A DNA stretch of 47,251 nucleotides from 73-13 sp035556075 (GCA_035556075.1 DATMFQ010000039.1:1-47251), one strand, 5' to 3'; counted from the first letter of the stretch, positions 37,506-45,669 are shown. Notes: a model not told the origin generated them from the sequence alone. Translations and numbers: made by a program.

Positions 37506-39545
37506 GTGGTCGCAGCCCTCTACCGTCGCTACCGGCCGGAGACCTTTGCTGAGCTGATCGGCCAGGCACAGGTCACCGATCCGCTGCGGACGGCGCTGCG
37601 CACCGACCGGGTCGGGCACGCCTACCTCTTCAGCGGTCCACGCGGGTGTGGCAAGACGACGTCCGCGCGCATCCTCGCCCGCTGCCTCAACTGCGCGGAG
37701 GGCCCCACCGATACGCCCTGTGGTGTCTGCCCGAGCTGCGTCGAGCTGTCCCGTGACGGTGGCGGCTCGCTCGACGTCGTCGAGATCGATGCCGCCTCGC
37801 ACAACGGCGTCGATGACGCACGGGACCTGCGTGAGCGGGCGGTCTTCGCCCCGGCGCGGGACCGCTTCAAGATCTTCATCCTCGACGAGGCGCACATGGT
37901 GACGCCGCAGGGCTTCAACGCGCTGCTCAAGATCGTCGAGGAGCCGCCGCCACATGTGAAGTTCATCTTCGCGACGACCGAGCCCGAGAAGGTCATCGGG
38001 ACGATCCGCTCCCGGACGCACCACTACCCGTTCCGCCTCGTGCCACCCGCGCAGCTCCTCGACTATCTCGCTGAGCTGTGTGCGCAGGAGGGTGTGGAGG
38101 TCGAGCCCGGCGTGCTGCCGATCGTCGTGCGCGCGGGCGGCGGCTCCGTCCGCGACACCCTCTCGCTGCTGGATCAGCTCATCGCGGGCACCGACGGCGA
38201 CATGATCGGCTACGCGCGGGCAGTCGCTCTCCTCGGATACACCCCCGATGCGCTCCTCGACGAGACGATCGACGCGCTCGCGGCCCGTGACGGCGCGGCA
38301 CTCTTCACCGCCGTCGACCGGATCGTGCAGACCGGCCAGGACCCGCGGCGATTCGTCGAGGACCTCCTGGAGCGACTCCGCGACCTCATCATCGTCGCGG
38401 CCTCGCGCGGCGGTGCCGATGAGCTGTTCCGCGGTGTGCCGGACGACCAGCTCGCGGCGATGCGCGCGCAGGCTGGCTCGTTCGCGCCCGCCGAGCTGTC
38501 CCGCGCCGCCGACATCGCCAACGACGCCCTGACCGAGATGGGCGGCGCCACCTCGCCGCGACTGCATCTCGAGCTCCTCGCCGCGCGCCTGCTCGTGGCG
38601 CTGGAGGGCGAGCCCGGTGTCGGGGCCGAGTCGCCTCGGGAGGCAGCAGTCCCGGCTCCGGCGGGTGCTGGAGCGGGTGCGAGGGTGGCTTCTGGCGAGT
38701 CGGTGGCGGCGGCTCCGGTAGCGTCCTCGGCACCAGCGGCCCCGACAGTGGCGGCGCCACGGGGCGCCGAGGACATCCGTGCGGTATGGCCCCGGGTGCT
38801 CGGCGCACTGCCAGCCGACGGCATCGCGGCCCGGGTCGCTGCGTTGGCGGAGGTTCGGGACTTCCGGGACGGGGTGCTCGCGCTGGGGTTTCCGACGCAG
38901 CGGGACATCGAGGCCTTCCGTCCGGAGAGCGAGCTGCTGCGGGATGCGATCCAGTCCGTGGTCGGCATCCGGGTGAAGTTCACGGCGAAGGCCGACGGTC
39001 AGGCTACCGGCGCTGTCCCGACCGTCCCGCCACCCGCGATAGCAGCACCCGTGGCCTCGGCGCCCGACCGGGCGGGGTCGACCCCCTCCGCGGCCGCGGC
39101 CGCCCCGACCTCGACCGTGCCGGCCCCCGACGACTGGGTCGTTGCGCAGATTCCGCAGTCGGACCCCGACGCGACGAATGCGGCACCCCCGACGCCCGCG
39201 GCCGCCCCCGCTGCGTCGACACCTGCGGCGCCGCCCGCTGCCGCCCCCATGCCCACCAAGACGGGCCCGACCCGCGGCGAAGCGGTCGTGCGCGACCTGC
39301 TCGGCGCGCGCTATATCGAGGAGCAACCGCTCCCGACCGCGACTGACTCGCCGTCGGGGGCGCCGACCGAATCGCTCGACACCGACGCGATTGCCTTCAA
39401 CGGCTTCGACCAGTCGGGTCTGCCGGGGGCGAATCCGTCGACCGCGGGCTCCGACGAGCCCACCGCCGACGAGGCCCCTGCGTTCGACGACGAGCCCGCC
39501 TATGACGATTACCCGCCGGATGACGGCTGGGCGGAGGGCCGCTGA
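37506..39545 (+). CDS. dnaX: DNA polymerase III subunit gamma/tau (clamp loader)
   Basis: 679 residues. It begins with the classic ALYRRYRPETFAELIGQ. Walker A is GPRGCGKTTSA, the four-Cys zinc module runs from CLNC to CPSC, Walker B is FILDEAHMVT, and the arginine-finger region is IRSRTHHYPFR. Clamp-loader domain III follows to about residue 360, then a long Ala/Pro/Asp-rich tail containing a conserved patch near 420-490 (AVWPRVL, RDFRDGVLALGFPT). I see no A-rich slippery site, so probably only a tau-length product is made. recR follows after 2 bases, the common bacterial pairing. It has its own leaderless promoter after the upstream operon terminator. Confidence 0.95.
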   Translation: MVAALYRRYRPETFAELIGQAQVTDPLRTALRTDRVGHAYLFSGPRGCGKTTSARILARCLNCAEGPTDTPCGVCPSCVELSRDGGGSLDVVEIDAASHNGVDDARDLRERAVFAPARDRFKIFILDEAHMVTPQGFNALLKIVEEPPPHVKFIFATTEPEKVIGTIRSRTHHYPFRLVPPAQLLDYLAELCAQEGVEVEPGVLPIVVRAGGGSVRDTLSLLDQLIAGTDGDMIGYARAVALLGYTPDALLDETIDALAARDGAALFTAVDRIVQTGQDPRRFVEDLLERLRDLIIVAASRGGADELFRGVPDDQLAAMRAQAGSFAPAELSRAADIANDALTEMGGATSPRLHLELLAARLLVALEGEPGVGAESPREAAVPAPAGAGAGARVASGESVAAAPVASSAPAAPTVAAPRGAEDIRAVWPRVLGALPADGIAARVAALAEVRDFRDGVLALGFPTQRDIEAFRPESELLRDAIQSVVGIRVKFTAKADGQATGAVPTVPPPAIAAPVASAPDRAGSTPSAAAAAPTSTVPAPDDWVVAQIPQSDPDATNAAPPTPAAAPAASTPAAPPAAAPMPTKTGPTRGEAVVRDLLGARYIEEQPLPTATDSPSGAPTESLDTDAIAFNGFDQSGLPGANPSTAGSDEPTADEAPAFDDEPAYDDYPPDDGWAEGR

Positions 39546-39547
39546 GC

Positions 39548-40144
39548 ATGTACGACGGGATCGTTCAGGAACTCATCGACGAACTCGGCCGACTGCCGGG
39601 CGTCGGTCCGAAGTCGGCGCAGCGCATCGCATTCCACATCCTGCAGACCGAGACCTTCGACGTCGGCCGCCTCGCGACCCTGCTGACCGAGGTGCGCGAG
39701 CGCGTCCGATTCTGTGAGGTCTGCGGCAACATCGGCGAGGAGGCGCGCTGCGCGATCTGCCGTGACCCGCGCCGCGACCAGGGCCTCATCTGCGTCGTCG
39801 AGGAGGCGAAGGACGTCGTCGCGATCGAGCGGACGCGGGAGTTCCGGGGGCTGTACCACGTGCTTGGCGGCGCCATCAACCCGATCAACGGCATCGGCCC
39901 CGACAGCCTGCGCATCGCGAGTCTCGTCGCGCGCCTCGGCGACGGCAGCGTGCGCGAGGTCATCATCGCGACTGACCCCAACATCGAGGGGGAGGCGACC
40001 GCGGTGTACCTGACGCGGCTGCTGCAGTTCCCCGGACTCGAGGTCTCCCGGCTCGCCTCCGGGCTGCCCGTCGGCGGCGACCTCGAGTATGCGGACGAGG
40101 TGACGCTCGGGCGCGCGTTCGAGGGGCGCCGGCTCGTCGGCTGA
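39548..40144 (+). CDS. recR: Recombination mediator protein RecR
   Basis: 198 residues, standard length. The N-terminal helix-hairpin-helix is LGRLPGVGPKSAQRIAFH. The zinc finger has Cys56, Cys59, Cys68 and Cys71. The Toprim domain follows, with CVVEEAKDVVAIERT and the EVIIATDPNIEGEATAVYL acidic motif, and the C-terminal VSRLASGLPVGGDLEYADEVTLGRAFEGR is very conserved. RecR acts with RecF/RecO to load RecA on gapped DNA. It is co-transcribed with dnaX (2-base gap). An 81-base spacer with no clear terminator follows. Confidence 0.96.
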   Translation: MYDGIVQELIDELGRLPGVGPKSAQRIAFHILQTETFDVGRLATLLTEVRERVRFCEVCGNIGEEARCAICRDPRRDQGLICVVEEAKDVVAIERTREFRGLYHVLGGAINPINGIGPDSLRIASLVARLGDGSVREVIIATDPNIEGEATAVYLTRLLQFPGLEVSRLASGLPVGGDLEYADEVTLGRAFEGRRLVG

Positions 40145-40211
40145 CGAGCACCATGCTGTCGGGGATCTGACGCGAGCTGCAACAGTCCCCCGGAGTGTCA
40201 CCTCGGCCGGG

Positions 40212-40217
40212 TATGCT
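40212..40217 (+). promoter_or_regulatory. Leaderless -10 element of the HAD hydrolase gene
   Basis: TATGCT ends 8 bases before the GTG start at 40226; no ribosome-binding site is present. Confidence 0.5.
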
Positions 40218-40225
40218 CATCGCCC

Positions 40226-41029
40226 GTGCTTGTCAGCCAGATCCCGACCGATGCCCGGCTCGTCGCCTTCGACCTCGACGACACTCTGGCGGAGAGCAAG
40301 TCGCCGCTCGAGCCCGAGATGGGCCGACTCCTCGCGCAGCTGCTGTCGATTGTGCCGGTCGCGGTGATCTCCGGCGGGCAGTTCGGCCAGTTCGAGACCC
40401 AGCTCCTCACGGGGCTCGAGGCCTCATCGAGCGCGCAGCAGGCGGCGTTCGGGTTCGGCCGCCTCCACCTGCTGCCGACCTGCGGCACGCAGTACTACCG
40501 CTGGCAGGACGCCGAGTGGCGACAGCAGTACGCCGAGGAGTTGCCGGCCGACGCGCGGGCGGAGGCGCTCGCGGTGCTCGAGCAGGAGGCACGCCGCCTC
40601 GGCGACTGGGAGCCCGCGAACCCGGGCTCGACCGTCTGGGGCGATGTCCTCGAGGATCGTGGCACCCAGGTCACGTTCTCGGCGCTTGGGCAGTCCGCGC
40701 CCGTCGACGCGAAGCGCGCCTGGGACCCGACCGGTGCCCGCAAGTCCGCCCTCCGCGACGCCGTCGCCCCGCTGCTGCCCGAGCTGGAGGTCCGCTCCGG
40801 CGGCTCGACGAGCATCGACATCACCCGCAAGGGCATCGACAAGGCCTACGGCATGCGCCGTCTCGCCGAGCTGTCCGGCATCCCGATCGAGGACACCGTC
40901 TTCGTCGGCGATCGTCTCGACCCCGACGGCAATGACTACCCCGTCCTCTCCCTCGGGATTCGCGCCGTCGCGGTGAAGGGCCCGGCCGACACCGCTCGCG
41001 TCATCACCGAGTTCCTCGCCGCGCACTGA
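40226..41029 (+). CDS. HAD-IIB family phosphatase (phosphomannomutase/sucrose-phosphatase-like)
   Basis: 267 residues. Motif I is FDLDDTLAES with nucleophile Asp16 and acid Asp18. Motif II is VAVISGGQ, the conserved Lys lies in TRKGIDKAYGMRRL, and motif IV is VFVGDRLDPDGNDYPV. The cap between about residues 85 and 185 is of the type IIB kind, as in eukaryotic-type phosphomannomutase, Cof and sucrose-phosphate phosphatase. SIDITRKGIDKAYGM closely resembles the phosphomannomutase-like group, so it may be a sugar phosphomutase or phosphatase; substrate uncertain. It is a monocistronic gene between recR and lysC with a leaderless promoter and a very good terminator. Confidence 0.85.
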   Translation: MLVSQIPTDARLVAFDLDDTLAESKSPLEPEMGRLLAQLLSIVPVAVISGGQFGQFETQLLTGLEASSSAQQAAFGFGRLHLLPTCGTQYYRWQDAEWRQQYAEELPADARAEALAVLEQEARRLGDWEPANPGSTVWGDVLEDRGTQVTFSALGQSAPVDAKRAWDPTGARKSALRDAVAPLLPELEVRSGGSTSIDITRKGIDKAYGMRRLAELSGIPIEDTVFVGDRLDPDGNDYPVLSLGIRAVAVKGPADTARVITEFLAAH

Positions 41030-41038
41030 CCGCGGCCC

Positions 41039-41066
41039 TGCCGCATTCCTCGCGATGAATGCGGCA
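41039..41066 (+). terminator. 10-bp perfect hairpin built from inverted GAATGC motifs
   Basis: TGCCGCATTC and GAATGCGGCA pair exactly over an 8-base loop, 9 bases after the HAD stop codon. Each arm contains one copy of the iterated motif. Confidence 0.75.
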
Positions 41067-41114
41067 CCTCGCAACCGCTCTGGCAGGCTTGAACCGGGGT
41101 CGTGCGACGGGCGG

Positions 41115-41120
41115 TACGAT
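41115..41120 (+). promoter_or_regulatory. Leaderless -10 element of lysC
   Basis: TACGAT ends 9 bases before the GTG start at 41130; no ribosome-binding site between. Confidence 0.45.
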
Positions 41121-41129
41121 TGTGGGCTT

Positions 41130-42401
41130 GTGAGCCTCATCGTGCAGAAGTTCGGCGGATCGTCGGTCGCCGACGCGCCGAGCATCCGCCGCGTCGCCGA
41201 ACGCATCGCCAAGACGAAGCGGGCCGGGCATGACGTCGTCGTCGTCGTCTCCGCCATGGGCGACACGACCGACGAGCTCCTCGACATCGCCGCCCAGGTC
41301 GTGGGCGGCGCCATCCCCGCCCCGCGCGAACTCGACATGCTCCTGACCAGCGGCGAGCGCATCTCCATGGCGCTCCTCGCGATGGCGATCAAGAACCTCG
41401 GCCTCGACGCCCGCAGCTACACCGGTAGCCAGGCGGGCATGATCACGGACGAGCGACACGGCGCCGCCCGCATCCAGGAAGTCACCCCGATGCGCATCCA
41501 GGCGGCGATCGACGAGGGTGCGATCGCGATCGTCGCGGGCTTCCAGGGGTTCAATCGGCAGACCGGCGACATCACGACGCTGGGCCGCGGCGGGTCCGAC
41601 ACGACCGCGGTCGCCCTCGCCGCCGCGCTGGGCGCGGAGGTCTGCGAGATCTACAGCGACGTCGACGGCATCTTCACCGCCGACCCGCGCATCGTGCCGC
41701 ACGCGCGGAAACTCGACTTCGTCACTGCCGACGAGATGGTCGAGCTCGCCGCGTCTGGCGCGAAGGTCCTGTACACCCGTGCCGTCGAGTTCGCTCGTCG
41801 GCACGGCGTCACCATCCACGCCCGCTCGTCATTCAGCGACGAGCCGGGCACCATCGTCCGCAATGCCCGAGAGGGGGAGACTGTGGAAGAACCAGTCGTC
41901 ACCGGGGTCGCCACCGACCTGTCCGAGGCCAAGATCACGGTCGTCGGCGTGCCGGACATTCCCGGGAAGGCCGCGCGCATCTTCACGATCGTCGCGAACG
42001 CGCCCGCCAACATCGACATGATCGTGCAGAACATCTCGACCACGGGCTCCGGTCGTACTGATATCTCCTTCACGCTGCCGACCGCCGACCTGCCCCGGAC
42101 CCTCGAGGCACTCGGCGCGGCGCAGGAGGAGGTCGGGTTCGACCGGCTCATCCACGACGAGGACATCGCGAAGGTCTCCGTCGTCGGCGCGGGCATGCGC
42201 TCGAGCGCCGGGGTGAGCGCCAGGCTGTTCACCGCGCTGAGCGAGGCCGGCATCAACATCGAGATGATCTCCACCTCCGAGATCCGCATGTCGGTCGTCA
42301 CGCGCGCCGACCTCGTCCAGGCCGCCACCCGAGCGATCCACACCGCGTTCGGTCTCGACGGTGACACCGAGGCGGTCGTCTACGCCGGCACCGGGCGGTA
42401 G
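41130..42401 (+). CDS. lysC: Aspartate kinase
   Basis: 423 residues. It phosphorylates L-aspartate in the first step to lysine, threonine, methionine and diaminopimelate. The N-terminal kinase domain begins VQKFGGSSVAD, with VVVVVSAMGDTTDEL, the substrate and ATP residues in TSGERISMALLAMAI, and TTLGRGGSDTTAVALAAAL. Two ACT domains occupy about 265-423, so allosteric control by lysine and threonine is expected. An in-frame GTG with its own GGGGGAG ribosome-binding site (41883) would give the separate beta subunit known from Corynebacterium-type lysC. asd follows 118 bases later but has its own promoter. Confidence 0.96.
   Translation: MSLIVQKFGGSSVADAPSIRRVAERIAKTKRAGHDVVVVVSAMGDTTDELLDIAAQVVGGAIPAPRELDMLLTSGERISMALLAMAIKNLGLDARSYTGSQAGMITDERHGAARIQEVTPMRIQAAIDEGAIAIVAGFQGFNRQTGDITTLGRGGSDTTAVALAAALGAEVCEIYSDVDGIFTADPRIVPHARKLDFVTADEMVELAASGAKVLYTRAVEFARRHGVTIHARSSFSDEPGTIVRNAREGETVEEPVVTGVATDLSEAKITVVGVPDIPGKAARIFTIVANAPANIDMIVQNISTTGSGRTDISFTLPTADLPRTLEALGAAQEEVGFDRLIHDEDIAKVSVVGAGMRSSAGVSARLFTALSEAGINIEMISTSEIRMSVVTRADLVQAATRAIHTAFGLDGDTEAVVYAGTGR
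41883..42401 (+). other. lysC: Internal start for the aspartate kinase beta subunit (172 aa)
   Basis: The GTG at codon 252 sits about 5 bases after GAGGGGGAGA, far better than the leaderless main start. Translation gives MEEPVVTGVATD and 172 residues holding both ACT domains. This is the same point and, as I recall, the same length as the C. glutamicum beta subunit, implying an alpha2-beta2 enzyme. Confidence 0.7.
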
Positions 42402-42412
42402 TACCGCATTCG

Positions 42413-42436
42413 TCGGAGGTGCATGTTCTCCTCCGA
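42413..42436 (+). terminator. Hairpin between lysC and asd
   Basis: TCGGAGG and CCTCCGA pair over a 10-base loop, 11 bases after the lysC stop. A lone GCATTC motif lies just before it at 42406. Confidence 0.45.
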
Positions 42437-42505
42437 TGTGCATCTGATCTGACGTACATCCCGCGGAGGTCGGCCTGACAGGAGGGCACGCCCAGCACGC
42501 CCCCG

Positions 42506-42511
42506 TACAAT
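42506..42511 (+). promoter_or_regulatory. Leaderless -10 element of asd
   Basis: TACAAT ends 8 bases before the ATG at 42520; a TTG at 42511 is in frame but lies inside this element. Confidence 0.5.
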
Positions 42512-42519
42512 TGACGCCC

Positions 42520-43602
42520 ATGAGCAGCAACCAGGGCGTTCGAGTCGGCGTCGTCGGAGCAACTGGTCAGGTCGGCGCGGTCGTCCGCGAACTACTCGCA
42601 CAGCGGGACTTCCCGATCGCGGAGCTTCGTTTCTTCGCGAGCGAGCGCTCAGCGGGGACCACGATCGACTTTGCCGGCGCGCCGATCACCGTGGAGGACG
42701 CCGCCACGGCGGACCCGAGCGGACTCGACCTCGCGATCTTCAGCGCCGGCGGCGCCATGAGCAAGGTGCAGGCGCCGCGCTTCGCCGCCGCGGGCGTCGT
42801 CGTCATCGACAACTCCTCGGCTTGGCGCCTCGACCCGGCGATTCCGCTTGTCGTCGCCGAGGTGAATCCGCACGAGATCGATGCCGCGATCGCGCCCGAT
42901 GGCCCGCGCATCATCGCGAACCCGAACTGCACGACCATGGCCGCCATGCCGGTCCTCAAGGTCCTCGACGACGAGGCCGGCCTCCAGCGCCTCATCGTCA
43001 GCACCTACCAGGCGACCTCCGGGGCCGGCCTCGCCGGTGGCGAGGAGCTCGCCGAGCAGGTGCGCATCGGTACCGAGCAGGACCTCATGGGCCTCGTCCG
43101 TGACGGCCACGCGGTCGCGCTGCCGACGCCGGTGAAGTTCCCGCGCAACATCGCATTCAACGTCGTCCCCGTCGCCGGCTCGATCGTCGACGACGGCTCC
43201 GAGGAGACCGATGAGGAGCAGAAGCTCCGCAACGAGTCGCGCAAGATCCTTGGCCTCCCCGACCTCGCGGTGAGCGGCACCTGCGTGCGCGTCCCCGTCT
43301 TCACGGGCCACTCGCTGTCGATTAACGCCGAGTTCGCCGAGCCGATCACCCCCGCCCGGGCCCGCGAGCTCCTCGCGACCGCGCCCGGTGTCGCGCTCGT
43401 CGACATCCCGACGCCGCTGGATGCCGCCGGCGCCGACCCGAGCCTCGTTGGTCGGATCCGTACCGACCAGTCGGTGCCGGGTGGCCGCGGTCTCGCGCTC
43501 TTCATTTCGAACGACAACCTCCGCAAGGGCGCCGCACTCAACGCCGTCCAGATCGCGGAGCTCGTCGCCGCGCGCCTCACCGCCGCGGCGGCCGTCGCCT
43601 GA
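42520..43602 (+). CDS. asd: Aspartate-semialdehyde dehydrogenase
   Basis: 360 residues. The NADP-binding loop is G13-A-T-G16-Q-V-G19. The active-site Cys137 lies in NPNCTTMAAMPVLK, and FSAGGAMSK and STYQATSGAG are family hallmarks. RVPVFTGHSLSINAEF carries the catalytic His. It reduces aspartyl phosphate from LysC to the semialdehyde, the branch point for lysine/diaminopimelate and threonine/methionine. It lies downstream of lysC with a separate leaderless promoter and a GAATGC-pair terminator, so the two can be expressed independently. Confidence 0.96.
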   Translation: MSSNQGVRVGVVGATGQVGAVVRELLAQRDFPIAELRFFASERSAGTTIDFAGAPITVEDAATADPSGLDLAIFSAGGAMSKVQAPRFAAAGVVVIDNSSAWRLDPAIPLVVAEVNPHEIDAAIAPDGPRIIANPNCTTMAAMPVLKVLDDEAGLQRLIVSTYQATSGAGLAGGEELAEQVRIGTEQDLMGLVRDGHAVALPTPVKFPRNIAFNVVPVAGSIVDDGSEETDEEQKLRNESRKILGLPDLAVSGTCVRVPVFTGHSLSINAEFAEPITPARARELLATAPGVALVDIPTPLDAAGADPSLVGRIRTDQSVPGGRGLALFISNDNLRKGAALNAVQIAELVAARLTAAAAVA

Positions 43603-43618
43603 TCGCGGGTCGCGCGCC

Positions 43619-43640
43619 CCGCATTCGTGCATGAATGCGG
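43619..43640 (+). terminator. 8-bp perfect hairpin of inverted GAATGC motifs after asd
   Basis: CCGCATTC and GAATGCGG pair exactly over the loop GTGCAT, 16 bases past the asd stop codon. Confidence 0.7.
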
Positions 43641-43689
43641 TGGGTCGCCCCATCCGCTCGGTGAGGACGGGAGGACTGAGCGCGCTCGG

Positions 43690-43695
43690 TAGGAT
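43690..43695 (+). promoter_or_regulatory. Leaderless -10 element of mqo
   Basis: TAGGAT ends 6 bases before the GTG start at 43702. Confidence 0.5.
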
Positions 43696-43701
43696 TGCAG
43701 G

Positions 43702-45174
43702 GTGAGCCCGGACGTCGATGTCGCCCTGATCGGCGGCGGAATCATGAGCGCGACCCTCGGTACCCTCCTCCAGCGGCTCCAGCCGGACTGGACGATTGCG
43801 ATCTTCGAGGCGCGGGGCGACGTCGCACAGGAGTCATCGAACCCGTGGAACAACGCGGGCACCGGCCACGCGGCGTACTGCGAGCTCAACTACACGCCCG
43901 AGCAGTCGGACGGCTCGATCGCGATCGCCAACGCGGTGAAGGTGAGCGAGCAGTTCCTCGTGTCGCGCCAGTTCTGGTCGAGTCTCGTCGCGGAGGGGGC
44001 GCTGCCGGCGCCGCGGGACTTCCTCAGCCCGGTCCCGCACATGACCTTCGTGTGGGGGGAGGCGAATGTCGACTTCCTGCGCCGCCGGTATGAGGCGCTC
44101 AAGGACCACCCGCTCTTTGCCTCGATCGAGTACACCGAGGACGCAGCCGTCATCCGGCAGTGGGCGCCGCTGCTCATCCCGGGGCGCCGCAAGGACCAGC
44201 CGATCGCGGCGACCCGCATCGTCGGCGGCACGGACGTCGACTTCGGCGCGCAGACGCATGACCTCATCGATGGGCTGCTCGCACGCGGGGCGACGCTCCA
44301 CACGGACCGCCGGGTGACGAAACTGCGCCGGACCCGGGATGGCCTGTGGCGACTGCACACTCGTCACGAGGTGGGGCGCACGCCGGAGCAGGTGACGGCC
44401 CGATTCGTCTTCGTCGGCGCCGGCGGTGCGGCGCTGCCGCTGCTGCAATCGAGCGGGATCCCGGAGATCCGCGGCTACGGCGGCTTCCCGATCAGTGGCG
44501 AGTTCTTCCGCACTGATGACCCGGACATTGTGCAGCGCCACCTCGCGAAGGTCTACGGCAAGGCATCGGTCGGCGCCCCGCCCATGTCGGTCCCGCACCT
44601 CGACACCCGCGTGGTGGACGGCGAGCGGAGCCTCCTCTTCGGCCCGTACGCGGGTTTCTCGACGAAGTTCCTCAAGCACGGCTCGCTGCTCGATCTCTTC
44701 GGCAGCCTCCGGTGGCACAACCTCGGCACGATGATCGCGGTCGGTCTCAAGAACGTTGCGCTCGTGAAGTACCTGATCAGCGAGGTGCTCGCGTCGAGGA
44801 CGAAGCAGGAGCGGGCGCTGCTGGAGTTCGCCCCCGGCATCGACACGTCGAAGTTCCACAAGATCACCGCCGGCCAGCGCGTGCAGATCATGAAGCGCGG
44901 CGCCGATGGCAAGGCCGCGCTGCAGTTCGGCACCGAGGTGGTCGCCGCCGCGGACGGCTCGATCGCGGGCCTGCTCGGCGCCTCACCCGGCGCCTCGACG
45001 GCGGTCCCGATCATGCTCGACCTCGTGGCCCGCTGCTTCCCGGACCGGCTGCTCGCCTGGGAGCCGACGCTCAAGGCCCTCATCCCGAGCTACGGGGTCA
45101 AGCTTGCCGACGATCCGGCGCTCGTCACCCGCCTGCTCGCCGAGACGGACGCGGCGCTCCAGCTGTCGAGGTGA
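43702..45174 (+). CDS. mqo: Malate:quinone oxidoreductase
   Basis: 490 residues, the usual Mqo length. The FAD-binding start is ALIGGGIMSATLG. NPWNNAGTGHAAYCELNYTP and a GGTDVDFGAQT segment are strongly characteristic of Mqo, as are FGPYAGFSTKFLKHGS and LLGASPGASTAVPIMLDL. It is a peripheral membrane flavoprotein oxidising L-malate to oxaloacetate and passing electrons to menaquinone, an important TCA step in actinobacteria. It is transcribed alone from a leaderless promoter and ends near a degenerate GAATGC-pair hairpin. Confidence 0.96.
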   Translation: MSPDVDVALIGGGIMSATLGTLLQRLQPDWTIAIFEARGDVAQESSNPWNNAGTGHAAYCELNYTPEQSDGSIAIANAVKVSEQFLVSRQFWSSLVAEGALPAPRDFLSPVPHMTFVWGEANVDFLRRRYEALKDHPLFASIEYTEDAAVIRQWAPLLIPGRRKDQPIAATRIVGGTDVDFGAQTHDLIDGLLARGATLHTDRRVTKLRRTRDGLWRLHTRHEVGRTPEQVTARFVFVGAGGAALPLLQSSGIPEIRGYGGFPISGEFFRTDDPDIVQRHLAKVYGKASVGAPPMSVPHLDTRVVDGERSLLFGPYAGFSTKFLKHGSLLDLFGSLRWHNLGTMIAVGLKNVALVKYLISEVLASRTKQERALLEFAPGIDTSKFHKITAGQRVQIMKRGADGKAALQFGTEVVAAADGSIAGLLGASPGASTAVPIMLDLVARCFPDRLLAWEPTLKALIPSYGVKLADDPALVTRLLAETDAALQLSR

Positions 45175-45180
45175 CCACCG

Positions 45181-45199
45181 CGTATTCGGGATGAATGCG
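45181..45199 (+). terminator. Degenerate GAATGC-pair hairpin after mqo
   Basis: CGTATTC and GAATGCG pair over five bases with one G-U pair, 6 bases after the mqo stop. A second, more decayed copy follows in the tandem repeat. Confidence 0.5.
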
Positions 45200-45249
45200 T
45201 AGGTCGGCTCTCGCTGTATTCGGGATGATTGCGTGGGTCGGCTCCGCCT
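45182..45249. repeat. 34-bp tandem direct repeat (two copies)
   Basis: 45182-45215 and 45216-45249 agree at 29 of 34 positions. Each begins GTATTCGGGATGA and contains GGTCGGCTC. The second copy ends at the stop codon of the reverse-strand coiled-coil gene. Confidence 0.8.
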
Positions 45250-45536
45250 CAGCGTGCGGGGAGCAGATGGCGCGGTGGGCCCTCGAGCCGGGCAACCGAG
45301 ATCTTCACCTCGACGAGTTCGCGCTCGACGCCGTCGATGCGTGCAGTGAGCTTCTCGTCGAGCGTATCGATCCGCGTGCTGAGTTTCTCGTCACCCCCGT
45401 CGATCCGTGCCCCGAGCCGTTGCTCGAGCCTCACCTCCATGGCGTCCATGCGGCGAATCATCCAGCCGAACGCACCGAAGAAGCTCAGCAGCAAGGCTGC
45501 AGCACTGATCACGGTGGTGATCGTCTCGACGGACAT
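45249..45536 (-). CDS. Small membrane protein with 11-residue coiled-coil repeats
   Basis: 95 residues from an ATG 8 bases after AGGAG. One N-terminal transmembrane helix (about 5-26) ends in WMIRR. It is followed by a charged helix containing three consecutive 11-residue repeats of the form LxxRIDxxDEK (about residues 43-75). Hendecads give a right-handed or straight coiled coil, so the protein is probably an oligomeric rod on one face of the membrane. It resembles small anonymous actinobacterial and phage haemolysin-XhlA-like membrane proteins, but I do not assign a function. It lies between mqo and the RNA helicase with no obvious operon partner. The antisense reading of this stretch is a shadow. 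Confidence 0.7.
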   Translation of the reverse strand: MSVETITTVISAAALLLSFFGAFGWMIRRMDAMEVRLEQRLGARIDGGDEKLSTRIDTLDEKLTARIDGVERELVEVKISVARLEGPPRHLLPAR

Positions 45537-45643
45537 GGTCACGCTCCTATTGTGAAACGCTTGCTCCGATCCTGCTAGCGACCGCCGACCCTGGCGCGCG
45601 GCGCCGCTCGTCCCAGTCGATAACTGGTCCGCCAAGACACCTG

Positions 45644-45669
45644 TGAGAAGTCGCGAGGGCGAGTTCTCA
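45644..45669 (-). terminator. Hairpin beginning at the stop codon of the RNA helicase gene
   Basis: TGAGAAGTCGC and GCGAGTTCTCA form 11-bp arms with one mismatch and a 4-base loop. On the reverse strand the helicase TGA is the first base triplet of the stem. Confidence 0.6.

Noticed and set aside
37506..39545. Programmed frameshift producing a short gamma form of dnaX
   Set aside because: No A-rich slippery heptamer with a downstream stop was seen between domain III and the tail.
42402..42519. Riboswitch between lysC and asd
   Set aside because: The gap is only 118 bases, the hairpin lies next to lysC, and asd appears to be transcribed leaderless, so nothing could be sensed in its leader.
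45195..45578. Plus-strand ORF starting with a signal-peptide-like sequence and a Cys
   Set aside because: It is antisense to the better-supported coiled-coil gene, begins inside a tandem repeat, has no ribosome-binding site, and its remainder is low-information His/Asp/Pro-rich translation.
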